Positions 33,322 to 45,004 of a DNA stretch of 64,000 bases are shown in pieces. The stretch comes from Cryobacterium sp. BB307 (GTDB lineage Bacteria; Actinomycetota; Actinomycetes; Actinomycetales; Microbacteriaceae). A program made the translations under genes and the position numbers. The notes under the pieces were generated by a model, which worked only from the letters and a program-made list of their open reading frames with translations, had not been told where the DNA came from and did not search any database. The stretch spans positions 744,001-808,000 of the forward strand of contig NZ_JAANZA010000002.1 in assembly GCF_012274275.1 (NCBI RefSeq), read 5' to 3'. Position 1 is the first letter of the stretch. Every line of letters starts with the position of its first letter.

Positions 33322-34629
33322 TCAGCTGACGCGCACGCCCGCGAGGGTCTTCTTGCCGCGACGCAGCACCGCGATCCCGCCGGCGAGCACGCGGTCGCCG
33401 ATCGGCGCGTCCTCGGTGACCTTCTGGTTGTTCACGTAGACGCCGCCCTGCTCGATCGCACGGCGCGACTCCCCCAGGCTCGCGGTGAGTCCGGTGTCGA
33501 CGAGCAGCTGTGCGACGGAGGCATCCGGTCCGCCCTGCGCCGACGGCAGCTCCTCGATCGCAGCGGCGAGAGTGGCCGCGTCCAGGGAGTCAAGCTCTCC
33601 CCGGCCGAACAGCGCCTCGGATGCCGCGATGGCAGCATCCGTCGCATCCGCCCCGTGCACCATGGTCGTCACCTCGACGGCCAACCGCTTCTGCGCCGCG
33701 CGCTTGAATGGCTCGTCGGCTACCGCCCGCTCGAGCTCCTCGATCTCGTCCCGGCTGAGGAAGGTGAACACCTTGAGCCGCGAGATGACGTCGGCGTCAT
33801 CGGTGTTGAGCCAGAACTGGTAGAAGCGGTATGGGCTGCACATCTCGGCGTCGAGCCAGATGGCGTTGCCCTCGCTCTTGCCGAATTTGCTGCCGTCGCT
33901 GTTGGTGATCAGCGGAGTGCCGATCGCGTGCGCGGAGACGCCCTCGGCCTTCCGGATGAGGTCGGTGCCGCTGGTCAGGTTGCCCCACTGGTCGCTGCCG
34001 CCGGTCTGCAGGACGCAGCCGTAGTTGCGGTACAGCTCGAGGAAGTCCATGCCCTGCAGCACCTGGTAGCTGAACTCGGTGTAGCTGATCCCCTCGCTCG
34101 AGTTCAGCCGGGCGCTCACGGCGTCCTTCTTCAGCATGGTGCCGACCCGGAAGTGTTTGCCCACCTCTCGCAGGAAGTCGATCGCCGACATCGGCGCCGT
34201 CCAGTCGAGGTTGTTCACGATGCGCGCGGCGTTCTCGCCGTCGAAGCTGAGGTACCGCGAGATCTGTCCGCGCAGGTTCTGCACCCACTCGGCGACGGTG
34301 TCCTTGGTGTTGAGGGTGCGCTCGGCCGTGGGCCTGGGGTCGCCGATGAGTCCGGTGGATCCGCCGACCAGGCCGAGCGGCTTGTGCCCGGCCAGCTGCA
34401 GCCGGCGCAGCAACAGGATCTGCACGAGGTTGCCGAGGTGCAGGCTCGGCGCCGTCGGGTCGAAGCCGCAGTAGTAGGTGATCGGCTCCCCCGCGAGCAG
34501 GGTCTTCAGTTCGCCGACGTCAGTCGAGACGTGCACGAGTCCGCGCCAGAGCAGCTCCTCCCAGATGTCGGGGAAGCTGTCATCGTTGCGCTGTGAATCG
34601 AGGACTTCGGATGCTGCGATGTCGGACAC
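33322..34629 (-). CDS. tyrS: Tyrosyl-tRNA synthetase
   Basis: 435 aa class I synthetase of the bacterial TyrRS-F-like type. The HIGH-like motif is in YYCGFDPTAPSLHLGNLVQI, tyrosine-binding YQVLQGMDFLELY, QTGGSDQWGN, and the KMSKS equivalent KFGKSEGNAIW. A C-terminal S4-like RNA-binding domain (ESRRAIEQGGVYVNNQKV) ends the protein. Charges tRNA-Tyr. GTG start at 34629 (SDIAASEVLDSQRNDDSF). No T-box leader recognised upstream. Divergent from the SatD-like gene. Confidence 0.97.
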   Translation of the reverse strand: MSDIAASEVLDSQRNDDSFPDIWEELLWRGLVHVSTDVGELKTLLAGEPITYYCGFDPTAPSLHLGNLVQILLLRRLQLAGHKPLGLVGGSTGLIGDPRPTAERTLNTKDTVAEWVQNLRGQISRYLSFDGENAARIVNNLDWTAPMSAIDFLREVGKHFRVGTMLKKDAVSARLNSSEGISYTEFSYQVLQGMDFLELYRNYGCVLQTGGSDQWGNLTSGTDLIRKAEGVSAHAIGTPLITNSDGSKFGKSEGNAIWLDAEMCSPYRFYQFWLNTDDADVISRLKVFTFLSRDEIEELERAVADEPFKRAAQKRLAVEVTTMVHGADATDAAIAASEALFGRGELDSLDAATLAAAIEELPSAQGGPDASVAQLLVDTGLTASLGESRRAIEQGGVYVNNQKVTEDAPIGDRVLAGGIAVLRRGKKTLAGVRVS

Positions 34630-34671
34630 GGCAATAACGCTAGCAGCGAATCGATAATCAATACTGAATGG

Positions 34672-34700
34672 TTGATCTACTCAAATCATGCTTGTAGGGT
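34672..34700 (+). promoter_or_regulatory. Promoter candidate for the SatD-like gene
   Basis: TTGATC (34672-34677), 17-nt spacer, TAGGGT (34695-34700): a reasonable sigma-70-type -35/-10 pair about 43 nt upstream of the ATG at 34743. Confidence 0.5.
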
Positions 34701-34742
34701 TGAGTTTGTCGAATCAAGTCGCCGAGTTTGATGGAGGAGCGG

Positions 34743-35345
34743 ATGTTTGTCATCACCGCGGATCAGGTCGACAGCCGCAGCACCCGCGACCTCGTGGGTG
34801 AGGTCGTCGCGGACCTCAACAAGCGCCTGAAGAAACAGCTCACGCTGGCCGCCGATCGAACCGCCGGTGATGAGCTGCAGCTGCTGGTCGACAGGGCCGA
34901 GACCGCGCTCGATGTCGTGCTGCAGCTGACCCGGAGCGGCCGTTGGAGCGTCGGCTGCGGAGTCGGTGCCGTCGCCGAGCCGCTCCCCCGCAGCATCCGA
35001 GAAACCACCGGCGACGCTTTCGTCGCTGCGCGCGCCGCGGTCGATCGCGCCAAGCGGCGGCAGACCCGGTTCGCGCTCGAGGGCACACATGGGAGCGCAC
35101 CGGATACCGAGGCTCTCATCGACCTGCTGCTCGTGCTCCGCTCCCGCCGCAGCGACGAGGGGTGGGAAATCGTGGACCTCGTCTCGGCCGGGATGACCCA
35201 GGCTGCTGCCGCGAAGCGGCTCGGCATCACCCCGCAGGCCGCCAGCAAGCGCGCGCTGGCGGCGGAACTGCGGGCCGAGCAGGCGGCCATCCCCGCCCTA
35301 ACGCGCCTGCTCGACAATCTCGGCCGTGCCGCAAGCAATCCCTGA
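34743..35345 (+). CDS. SatD-like regulator: palm-like N-terminus plus helix-turn-helix
   Basis: 200 aa. The N-terminus MFVITADQVDSRSTRDLVGE and, about 45 residues on, RTAGDELQLLVD follow the SatD-family pattern (acidic residue after beta-1, then a GDE motif), which resembles metal-binding positions of nucleotidyl-cyclase-type palm domains (inference from pattern only). FVAARAAVDRAKRRQTRF is also SatD-like. The C-terminus (GMTQAAAAKRLGITPQAASK) is a clear helix-turn-helix. Start ATG 34743 is set by GGAGG 5 nt upstream. The membrane protein gene 46 nt downstream is probably co-transcribed. Function unknown. Confidence 0.65.
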   Translation: MFVITADQVDSRSTRDLVGEVVADLNKRLKKQLTLAADRTAGDELQLLVDRAETALDVVLQLTRSGRWSVGCGVGAVAEPLPRSIRETTGDAFVAARAAVDRAKRRQTRFALEGTHGSAPDTEALIDLLLVLRSRRSDEGWEIVDLVSAGMTQAAAAKRLGITPQAASKRALAAELRAEQAAIPALTRLLDNLGRAASNP

Positions 35346-35391
35346 CCGCGTGATCGCCCGGGTTAGGCTCTGACACCGGGAGGGACCACGC

Positions 35392-35976
35392 ATGGAAGTG
35401 CTGAACTACCTGCTCTGGATCACCGTCACGCTGCTGCTGATCGCGGCAATCGTGCTCGCGGTGTTCGCGAGCCGGTCCGGCAAGGACTGGCTGGCGGTGC
35501 CGTGCGTCGGATTCGTCGCGGTGTGGATCCTCTGGGCGCTCGTCGGCGGGATGCGCACCGCCCCGAGTTTCGGATTCATCGTCTCGAGCGCGATCGGCCT
35601 GCTGGCGCTCGCCGTCATCGCGGGCTCGCCGATCGTCTCCCTCGTGCTGCGGCTGGCAACCCGCGGCAGCGAGCACCTCGGCGATCACGGCGGAATCCTC
35701 GTCGGTCCCAAGGATGACGAGGACGAGGACGATCAGCCGCGCGAACGGGAGATCCTGCGCGGCGGCATGACGATCGGCTTCCTCGAGCGGTTCGCGATCG
35801 TCGGCTCGGCGTTCGCCGGGCAGTTCGCCGCGGTCGCGGTCGTAGTGGCGATCAAGGGCCTCGGCCGATTCTCCGAGCTCGAGAACGCGGAAGCCCGCGA
35901 GCGGTTCATCATCGGCACCCTCGCGAGCTTCATCTGGGCGGGCGTTTGCGCGGTGCCGATCGTGCTCGCGTTCTAG
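35392..35976 (+). CDS. Membrane protein paired with the SatD-like gene
   Basis: 194 aa. Three N-terminal helices (about 5-25, 36-54, 60-84), a charged cytoplasmic loop with an acidic run (GPKDDEDEDDQPRER), then GFLERFAIVGSAFAGQFAAV, KGLGRFSELENAEARERFII and GTLASFIWAGVCAVPIVLAF. The second half resembles the C-terminal membrane half of DUF3307 proteins, which accompany SatD genes elsewhere (my recollection). GGGAGG precedes the ATG. Stop lies only 12 nt from the stop of the convergent VOC gene. Confidence 0.65.
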   Translation: MEVLNYLLWITVTLLLIAAIVLAVFASRSGKDWLAVPCVGFVAVWILWALVGGMRTAPSFGFIVSSAIGLLALAVIAGSPIVSLVLRLATRGSEHLGDHGGILVGPKDDEDEDDQPREREILRGGMTIGFLERFAIVGSAFAGQFAAVAVVVAIKGLGRFSELENAEARERFIIGTLASFIWAGVCAVPIVLAF

Positions 35977-35988
35977 GTTGAATTCCGG

Positions 35989-36333
35989 TTACGCGCGGCT
36001 GTCGTAGATGCCGACGATGTTGCCCTCGGAGTCCCTGAAGTAGGCGTAGCGAGCTGTCTCCCCCAGCGGCATGACCTGCCCGACCTGCTCGCCGCCGTTG
36101 GCGATAACGGCCGCCATGGTCTCGTCCAGATCGTCGACGGTGATCACGACAGTCGGATGCGGAATAGCGCTGCGCTTGTGGATGTCACCACCGATGCTGT
36201 CCTCGCCGCCGGGCTTGATCATGACGGTGTCCTCGTCCCAGTCGTCGAACTGGAAGTCGAATACGCCACCGTAGAACGCCTTCGCGCGCTCGACGTCATC
36301 CGCGGGGATCTCGAAATGCTCAACCTTTGCCAT
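35989..36333 (-). CDS. VOC-family (glyoxalase-like) protein
   Basis: 114 aa single-domain vicinal-oxygen-chelate fold: KVEHFEIPADDVERAKAFYG at the start, TVVITVDDLDETMAAVIANG in the middle and YAYFRDSEGNIVGIYDSRA at the end, where the E of the last strand is a typical metal ligand. Such small proteins act in glyoxalase or resistance reactions or as carriers; substrate unknown. ATG 36333 starts at conserved sequence; the longer frame overlaps mpg. Follows mpg on the same strand. Confidence 0.82.
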   Translation of the reverse strand: MAKVEHFEIPADDVERAKAFYGGVFDFQFDDWDEDTVMIKPGGEDSIGGDIHKRSAIPHPTVVITVDDLDETMAAVIANGGEQVGQVMPLGETARYAYFRDSEGNIVGIYDSRA

Positions 36334-36395
36334 GGCATGAGCATCGCCGCTGACCGTTGCCAGCGTCAAGGAATCTGCGCGGTTTCGAAGCTGGG

Positions 36396-36989
36396 TCAGC
36401 GTTTCTTCGGAACGTGCCGCTTGTACGGTGACACCGTCGGGTCGCCGGGGACCCAGAACCGCCACGGGAAGACATCCGTGCCCCCATGCCCGGACACGCC
36501 CGTGCGTGGCCCGGTCGCGAACTCGGTCGCCGGCTTGCCGGTGAGGTGCAACCGGACGGCTCCGTCTTCGAGGTCGGTGCCGCCGTCGTCGAGAGTGATG
36601 CCGAGGGCGACGGTGAGACGCGCGGGGCCGCGGGCCAGATCGGCGTCGCCCTTGGTGGTGTGGCGGCGCTCACGGGCCAACTCGATGCCCTCGATGACTT
36701 CGCCGGCTCGCAGCAGGCATCCGGATGCTTCCCCTTCCGGCGAGCAGACCACGTTGGCGCACGTGTGCATGCCGTACGTGAAGTACGTATACAGGTGCCC
36801 GGGTTCGCCGAACATGACCTGGTTGCGGTTGCTCTTGCCGCGGAACGCGTGCGAGCCGGGGTCGACCGCGCCGAGGTAGGCCTCGACCTCGGTGATGCGC
36901 AGGCTGACGCCGCCCTTGCTGATCACCGAGCCGAGCAGGTACGGCGCGACTTCGAGGGCGGGTCTGGTGAGGAGCTCGCGGTCGAACAT
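36396..36989 (-). CDS. mpg: 3-methyladenine DNA glycosylase (AAG/MPG family), full-length copy
   Basis: 197 aa. AAG landmarks: LLTRPALEVAPYLLGSVISK, ITEVEAYLGAVDPGSHAFRG (catalytic E in TEVEAY), FGEPGHLYTYFTYGMHTCAN, LLRAGEVIEG and GPARLTVALGI. Removes alkylated purines in base-excision repair. Its first half repeats a truncated copy near argH (37852-38136) at roughly nine in ten bases. Upstream, instead of argH itself, lies only a 73-nt argH tail fragment, so this copy sits in a duplicated argH-mpg junction. Confidence 0.9.
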   Translation of the reverse strand: MFDRELLTRPALEVAPYLLGSVISKGGVSLRITEVEAYLGAVDPGSHAFRGKSNRNQVMFGEPGHLYTYFTYGMHTCANVVCSPEGEASGCLLRAGEVIEGIELARERRHTTKGDADLARGPARLTVALGITLDDGGTDLEDGAVRLHLTGKPATEFATGPRTGVSGHGGTDVFPWRFWVPGDPTVSPYKRHVPKKR

Positions 36990-37097
36990 GTCACGACAGT
37001 ATCGGGTGCGGCTCGGCGAGCAGGTCAGGCCAGGGCGCGGACGCGAGCCGTCAGTTCGGCCAGCTGGTCGGCGACGCGCGCGGGGGCGGTGCCGCCT
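36767..37097. repeat. Direct repeat copy A: mpg head plus argH tail
   Basis: 331 nt colinear with copy B (37914-38213, 300 nt). The length difference of 31 nt is fully explained by 34 versus 3 nt between the mpg start and argH stop. Divergence is about 8-10% by eye, far from an exact duplication. Confidence 0.85.
37025..37097 (-). pseudogene. argH: argH 3'-end remnant
   Basis: The reverse strand encodes [20 protein letters not shown] and ALA followed by TGA, matching the last 23 residues of the intact ArgH ([20 protein letters not shown]) with one substitution. The match stops abruptly at about 37097 and no more of argH follows. It marks the far edge of an 816-nt insertion. Confidence 0.88.
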
Positions 37098-37233
37098 GTC
37101 AGTAGTTGTCAGTCTCGTCGCCGCACTGGCTCCAGCCCTAGCAGCGGCACACCGCGACCCACTGTGAGAACTTCGTGTGCCATAGCGGTAACTCACATCC
37201 CACGGGCCAACTTGGCCTTGAGGCAGGTCTCGC

Positions 37234-37752
37234 TCAGTAGTCGTCCGGTGAGATATTCGGCTGCGGGCAGATCTGCTGAATCTGTATCCAGTCATCTTCA
37301 GGCATGGCTGGCAGCTCACCGTACGGAACCCAACTACCCCTCGAGTCGATATACGACTGCAGCGTGGGAGGATCGCGGAAACCTCCATAACCCTCCCCTT
37401 TCAGACACTCGAGAGTGGCCATCTGAAGCGCATACCCATCGGTGAGCATCTCGTCTGTAACTACGAGATCCCCAGCGGAGGGAACGCCTGCGCCACATTC
37501 CGCCTGAGCAGCGTCGTACTGATCGGCTTGCTCGGAAGGGAACTCGGTAGTGACACCTCCGCCACGTCCAATTTCGACATCCCACCCCTTCTCGCGTAAA
37601 CAAGTCAACAATTCCCGTTCCGCCGAAGAGCCTTCCTTCAACGATTCGGGCGAGCGTTCTATAGCAATCGCAGAACACCCGCTCACTAGCGCCAAGCAAG
37701 TACCGAGCGTGAAAAAGAGGAGCCCACGAGGCGCAACGGGCGTCTCCCTCAA
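37234..37752 (-). CDS. Putative lipoprotein inside the argH-mpg insertion
   Basis: 172 aa. N-terminus RETPVAPRGLLFFTLGTCLA then LVSGC lipobox. The mature part has paired cysteines in CLREKGWDVEIGRGGGV, AQAECGAG, ATLECLKGEGYGGFRD and QICPQPN, so disulfides are likely. Small actinobacterial lipoproteins with C-L-R-E-K-G-W type motifs exist, with no function known to me. The TTG at 37752, 4-5 nt after GGGAGG (37756-37761), is preferred over a TTG at 37767. Base composition is visibly less GC-rich than the arg genes. Confidence 0.72.
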   Translation of the reverse strand: MRETPVAPRGLLFFTLGTCLALVSGCSAIAIERSPESLKEGSSAERELLTCLREKGWDVEIGRGGGVTTEFPSEQADQYDAAQAECGAGVPSAGDLVVTDEMLTDGYALQMATLECLKGEGYGGFRDPPTLQSYIDSRGSWVPYGELPAMPEDDWIQIQQICPQPNISPDDY

Positions 37753-37913
37753 TTTTCCTCCCAGCAATTGCTCTGACAGCCTGCTCGATCCGCCTCGTCG
37801 TACTTTCTGACGATCGGATCGTGACAGACTGTCAAACGCACTCGTACAGTGTCAAACATTGGGGAGTACGGCCTCCAAGTCGACCGGACCCAACGTATGC
37901 GTTTGGCAATTAC

Positions 37914-40755
<2,842 letters not shown>

Positions 40756-40829
40756 GGTTCTCCTTCAAGATTTCGCGTTCAAGTCTACGGTCCGCCACCT
40801 TGGCGCTCCGGCGCGGTCCTCGCGCACCC

Positions 40830-40884
40830 AGTTGCCCACTTCCGCCCCTAAATCCCGCGGAAAGTGGGGCCGAAGTGGGCAACT
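40830..40884. repeat. Intergenic palindrome P3 (argF-argG gap)
   Basis: Arms 40830-40848 (AGTTGCCCACTTCCGCCCC) and 40866-40884 pair at 18 of 19 positions around a 17-nt spacer. The core AGTTGCCCA is also found in P1. Placed between argF and argG on the operon strand, so it could attenuate or process the transcript. Confidence 0.85.
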
Positions 40885-40912
40885 CGGCGAAGAGTTCCGC
40901 GCGAATTCGTGG

Positions 40913-41836
40913 TTACGCCTGTCGCAGCAGCCACACCAGCAACGCCTTCTGGGCGTGCAGCCGGTTCTCCGCCTCATCCCAGATCAGGCTTCGCGGCCCG
41001 TCCAGGACGTCTGCACTGACCTCGAACCCGCGGTCGGCGGGGAGGCAGTGCAGGAAGTTCGCGTCGGGCTTTGCGAGCTCCATCAGCTCGGCGTTCACCT
41101 GGTAGCGGCTGAGCTGCTCCAGGCGTGCGGCCGTCTCGGCCTCGCGCCCCATCGACACCCAGGTGTCGGTCACGACGACATCGGCGCCCGCGACCGCCTG
41201 CTGCGGGTCGGTGAACACCGCGACCGAACCGCCAGTGCGCTCGGCTGCCCGCTCCGCATCGGCGATCACGGATGGCGTCGGCGCGTAGTCGGCCGGGGCC
41301 GCGATGCGCACGTGCATCCCGGCGGTGGCACCGGCGAGCAGGTACGACTGCGCCATGTTGCACGAGCCGTCGCCGACGAAGGTCACGGTCTGCCCGGCGA
41401 GCTCGCCCCGGTGCTCCCGGATGGTGAGCAGGTCGGCGAGGAGCTGGCACGGGTGGAAGTCATCGGACAGCCCGTTCACGACGGGCACGCGCGTGCCGTT
41501 GGCCATCTCCTCTAGCCCGGCCTGCGCGAAGGTGCGCCAGACGATCGCGGCGACCTGCCGCTCCAGCACGCGCGCGGTGTCGGCCGGGGTTTCCTTGCCG
41601 CCGAGCTGGCTGTTCGCGGTCGTGATGATGAGCGGGTTGCCGCCGAGCTCGGCGATGCCGACGGCGAAGCTGACACGCGTGCGCGTCGATGACTTGTCGA
41701 ACACCACCGCGACGGTGCGCGGCCCCTCCAGCGGGCGCTCGGCGAAGCGATCCCGCTTCAGCCGGCTAGCCAGCTCGAGAATCTCCAACTGCTCCGCTTG
41801 GCTGAGGTCGTCGTCGCGCAGGAAGTGCCGGGTCAC
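40913..41836 (-). CDS. argF: Ornithine carbamoyltransferase
   Basis: 307 aa. Carbamoyl-phosphate motif [15 protein letters not shown], then [31 protein letters not shown] and the ornithine-loop [13 protein letters not shown]. Makes citrulline from ornithine. GTG start overlaps the argD stop by 4 nt. Confidence 0.97.
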   Translation of the reverse strand: MTRHFLRDDDLSQAEQLEILELASRLKRDRFAERPLEGPRTVAVVFDKSSTRTRVSFAVGIAELGGNPLIITTANSQLGGKETPADTARVLERQVAAIVWRTFAQAGLEEMANGTRVPVVNGLSDDFHPCQLLADLLTIREHRGELAGQTVTFVGDGSCNMAQSYLLAGATAGMHVRIAAPADYAPTPSVIADAERAAERTGGSVAVFTDPQQAVAGADVVVTDTWVSMGREAETAARLEQLSRYQVNAELMELAKPDANFLHCLPADRGFEVSADVLDGPRSLIWDEAENRLHAQKALLVWLLRQA

Positions 41837-43014
41837 TGTGTCACCTCCAGCGAGCGCGCGAACAGGTCACGGAACTCGGCGATGTCGTCGTCGCCGATGA
41901 TCAGCGGCGGCGCGATCCGGATGCTGCTCTCGTTCGCCGCGTTGATGATCAAGCCGTTCGCGAGCGCAGCGGCGGAGAGTTCCTTGGCGACCGGCCTGGT
42001 GAGGCCGACGCCGATCAGCAGTCCCCTGCCCCGCACCTCGGCGACCAGGTCCGAGTCGAGTGCGCGGATGACATCACGCAGCTCATCACCGCGCCGGATG
42101 GCGTTCTCCATCAGCCCGGAAGCCTCGATCTCGTCGAGCACCGCCAAGCCTGCCGTCGCCGCGAGCGGGTTCCCGCCGAACGTGCTGCCGTGCTGGCCCG
42201 CCCGGAACAGGTCGGATGCCTCACCGAAGGTCACGAGCGCGCCGATCGGCACACCGCCGGCGAGGCCCTTGGCGATGGTGATCGCATCCGGGATGATCCC
42301 GGCGTGCTGGAACGCGAACCAGGCACCGGTGCGACCGATGCCGGTCTGGATCTCGTCGATGATCAGCAGCACGCCGTGCTCGCTCGTGAGCTCGCGCGCG
42401 CGCTGCAGGAACCCGTCCGGCAGGTCGACGACGCCCGCCTCACCCTTGACCGGCTCGAGGAACAGCGCCGCGACATCCGGTCCGATCGCCGTCTCGAGAG
42501 CCTCGATGCTCGTGTGGATGTGCTCGATACCCGGCACCAGCGGTGCGAAGTCCTTCTGCAGCGCCGGCTGGCCGGTGAGCGACAGCGCGCCCATGGTGCG
42601 GCCGTGGAACGACCCGCCCAAGGTCAGGATGCGCGGGCGCGACCCGCCCCGCGTGTTCAGCCTGGCCAGCTTGAGTGCCGCCTCGATCGCCTCGGTGCCG
42701 GAGTTGCCGAAGAACACCCGCCCCTGCTCACCCGCGCCGCTGATCTCGCGCAGGCGCTCAGCGAGCCGGATCTGCGACGGCGTCGCGAAGTAGTTGGACA
42801 CGTGCGCGAGCGTCGCGATCTGGCGGCTAACGGCGTCCACGAGCGCCGGATGCGCGTGCCCAAGCGAGTTGACGGCGATGCCGGCCAGGAAGTCGAGGTA
42901 GCGCTTGCCGTCGACATCCCAGACGTGGGTGCCCACTCCTCGCTCCAGCACCGCCAGCGGTGGGGCGAAGGTGCCCATCATCGCGGTGGAGTGCCGTTGA
43001 AGCCACGTGCTCAT
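41833..43014 (-). CDS. argD: Acetylornithine aminotransferase
   Basis: 393 aa class III aminotransferase. [16 protein letters not shown], the PLP-binding aspartate in [20 protein letters not shown] and lysine in [19 protein letters not shown] are present. Converts N-acetylglutamate semialdehyde to N-acetylornithine. ATGA overlap with argB; longer frames upstream run inside argB and are rejected. Confidence 0.97.
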   Translation of the reverse strand: MSTWLQRHSTAMMGTFAPPLAVLERGVGTHVWDVDGKRYLDFLAGIAVNSLGHAHPALVDAVSRQIATLAHVSNYFATPSQIRLAERLREISGAGEQGRVFFGNSGTEAIEAALKLARLNTRGGSRPRILTLGGSFHGRTMGALSLTGQPALQKDFAPLVPGIEHIHTSIEALETAIGPDVAALFLEPVKGEAGVVDLPDGFLQRARELTSEHGVLLIIDEIQTGIGRTGAWFAFQHAGIIPDAITIAKGLAGGVPIGALVTFGEASDLFRAGQHGSTFGGNPLAATAGLAVLDEIEASGLMENAIRRGDELRDVIRALDSDLVAEVRGRGLLIGVGLTRPVAKELSAAALANGLIINAANESSIRIAPPLIIGDDDIAEFRDLFARSLEVTQ

Positions 43015-43853
43015 GTTGCCTGCCCTGACCTTTCGACAATCGTCGTGCCGCTGACGCCGAAGGGCTCTCGCGTGAGCGGATGACTGGTGGTGCCGTCGAT
43101 GATGGCGGCCCGGGCAACGCCGCCCCTGACCGCGTGGAGGCACGCGGTCATCTTTGGAATCATGCCAGATTCGAGGCTGGGAAGCAGACGCTCGAGCGCC
43201 GCGGCGTCCAATTCGCGGATCAGGCTGTCGCGGTTCGGCCAGTCGCCGTAGAGGCCGGGCACGTCAGTGAGGATGATCAGCCGGTCAGCGCCAAGGGCTA
43301 TGGCGACGGATGCCGCGGCCGAGTCGGCATTGACGTTGAGCAGGCTGCCGCGCGCATCCCGATCCAGGGCGATCGCGGAGATGACGGGTATGCGGCCGGC
43401 TCCGATCGTCTCCGCGATGGTCACCGGGTCGACCTCGACGACATCGCCGACCTGACCGAGATCGACCGGCTCGCCGTCAACCATGGTGCCGCGCTTCGCG
43501 CCGAGGAACAGCGACCGCTCGTCACCGACAATGGCTTCCGCCTGCTCGCCCGCCTCTGCGATCCGGTCGGCGAGCTCGCGGCCGATGCTGGCGAGCACAT
43601 CGCGCACGACGAGCACGGCATCCGGTGTCGTGTAGCGCAGCCCACCCCGGAACTCGCTCTGGATGCCGCGCGCCTCGAGCGCCGCGGAGATCTGCGGGCC
43701 GCCGCCGTGGGTCACCACCGGCGTCAGGCCGGCGCGCTTGAGCGCGACGATGTCCTCGGCGAACGCGCGTCCGAGCTCGGCATCGACCATGGCATTGCCG
43801 CCGAACTTCACAACCACCGTCTCGCCGTGGTGATCGCTGAGCCAGTCGGTCAT
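43011..43853 (-). CDS. argB: Acetylglutamate kinase
   Basis: 280 aa amino-acid kinase. VVVKFGGNAMVDAELGRAFA, THGGGPQISAALEARGI, then LNVNADSAAASVAIALGADR and IILTDVPGLYGDWPN, plus MIPKMTACLHAVRGGVARA at the end. In this family an N-terminal extension confers arginine feedback inhibition; here the N-terminus ([13 protein letters not shown]) is short, so the sensitivity cannot be judged from sequence. Start overlaps the argJ stop. Confidence 0.97.
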   Translation of the reverse strand: MTDWLSDHHGETVVVKFGGNAMVDAELGRAFAEDIVALKRAGLTPVVTHGGGPQISAALEARGIQSEFRGGLRYTTPDAVLVVRDVLASIGRELADRIAEAGEQAEAIVGDERSLFLGAKRGTMVDGEPVDLGQVGDVVEVDPVTIAETIGAGRIPVISAIALDRDARGSLLNVNADSAAASVAIALGADRLIILTDVPGLYGDWPNRDSLIRELDAAALERLLPSLESGMIPKMTACLHAVRGGVARAAIIDGTTSHPLTREPFGVSGTTIVERSGQAT

Positions 43854-45004
43854 CAGCTGGAGTAGGCGCTGTTCTCGTGCACGTAGTCGTGCGTGAGGTC
43901 ATTGGTGAGCACGGTGGCTGTCGCCTCGCCTGCGAACAGGTCGATCACGAGGTGCAGGTCGCGCGGCGTGAGGTCGACACGGTCGCGCGGCTCGTCGGGA
44001 GCACCGGCGTGGCAGACCCGCACGCCGTTCATCGTGACGTCGACCGCGTACGGGTCGAAGTCGGCGCTCGTCGTGCCGATGGCCGCGAGTACCCGGCCCC
44101 AGTTCGGGTCGTTGCCGAACACGGCGGTCTTGAACAGGTTATTGCGGGCGACAGAGCGGCCCACCTCGACCGCGTCGTCCTCGGTCGCGGCGCCGCGCAC
44201 CTCGATCGTGATGTCGTGGCTGGCGCCCTCGGCGTCCTGCATGAGTTGGGTGGCGAGGTCGAGGCACACCGCGGTCAGCGCGTCGGTGAACTCGCGCACC
44301 GTCGGGCGGATGCCGGATGCTCCGGATGCCAGCAACGTCACCTGATCGTTGGTGGAGGTGCAGCCATCGGAGTCCAACCGGTTGAAGCTCACGCGCACCG
44401 CGCCCAGCAGCGCCTCGTCCAGCTCTTCTGCTTCCAGGTCGGCGTCGGTGGTCAGCACGACGAGCATCGTCGCGAGGGCCGGGGCAAGCATGCCCGCGCC
44501 CTTCGCCATCCCGCCGATCGACCAGCCTTGCCCCTCGTGCAGCGCCTGCTTCGGGCGCGAGTCGGTTGTCATGATCGCGTGCGCGGCGTCCTGGCCACCG
44601 TCGCGGCTGAGCCCGCCCGCGGCCGCCTCGACCCCGGACTCGAGCTTCTGTAGATCGAGCTGCTCGCCGATCAGCCCGGTGGAGCACACCAGCACGTCGT
44701 CGGGCGACACCGCGAGCGCACGCCCCACCGCCTGCGCGGTGGCCTCTGTCGTGCGGTAGCCCTGTTCCCCGGTGAAGCAATTCGCCCCGCCCGAGTTGAG
44801 CACGATGGCCGAGACCGTGCCGTTGGCTGCCACCCGCTCCGACCAGAGGATCGGGTTGGCCTTCGCCCGGTTGCTCGTGAAGACGACCGCGGCTGATTGA
44901 CGCGGGCCGCGGTTCACGACAAGCGCGAGGTCGGGCGCCTCGGACGCCTTCAGCCCGGCAGCGACGCCAGCAGCCTCGAAGCCGAGCGGCGTGGTGACAC
45001 TCAC
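43853..45004 (-). CDS. argJ: Bifunctional ornithine acetyltransferase / N-acetylglutamate synthase
   Basis: 383 aa. The autocleavage site motif [20 protein letters not shown] contains the threonine (in ATML) that becomes the N-terminal nucleophile of the beta chain. [15 protein letters not shown] and [15 protein letters not shown] are further family marks. Recycles the acetyl group, giving a cyclic arginine pathway, so no separate argE is needed. GTG start overlaps the argC stop. Confidence 0.97.
   Translation of the reverse strand: MSVTTPLGFEAAGVAAGLKASEAPDLALVVNRGPRQSAAVVFTSNRAKANPILWSERVAANGTVSAIVLNSGGANCFTGEQGYRTTEATAQAVGRALAVSPDDVLVCSTGLIGEQLDLQKLESGVEAAAGGLSRDGGQDAAHAIMTTDSRPKQALHEGQGWSIGGMAKGAGMLAPALATMLVVLTTDADLEAEELDEALLGAVRVSFNRLDSDGCTSTNDQVTLLASGASGIRPTVREFTDALTAVCLDLATQLMQDAEGASHDITIEVRGAATEDDAVEVGRSVARNNLFKTAVFGNDPNWGRVLAAIGTTSADFDPYAVDVTMNGVRVCHAGAPDEPRDRVDLTPRDLHLVIDLFAGEATATVLTNDLTHDYVHENSAYSS

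Noticed and set aside
34630..34742. T-box leader for tyrS
   Set aside because: The gap is too short and no TGGNACC-like T-box sequence is visible.
37830..37855. Two TTGACA hexamers as a clear promoter for the inserted lipoprotein
   Set aside because: Neither has an acceptable -10 at 16-18 nt; kept only as a remark.
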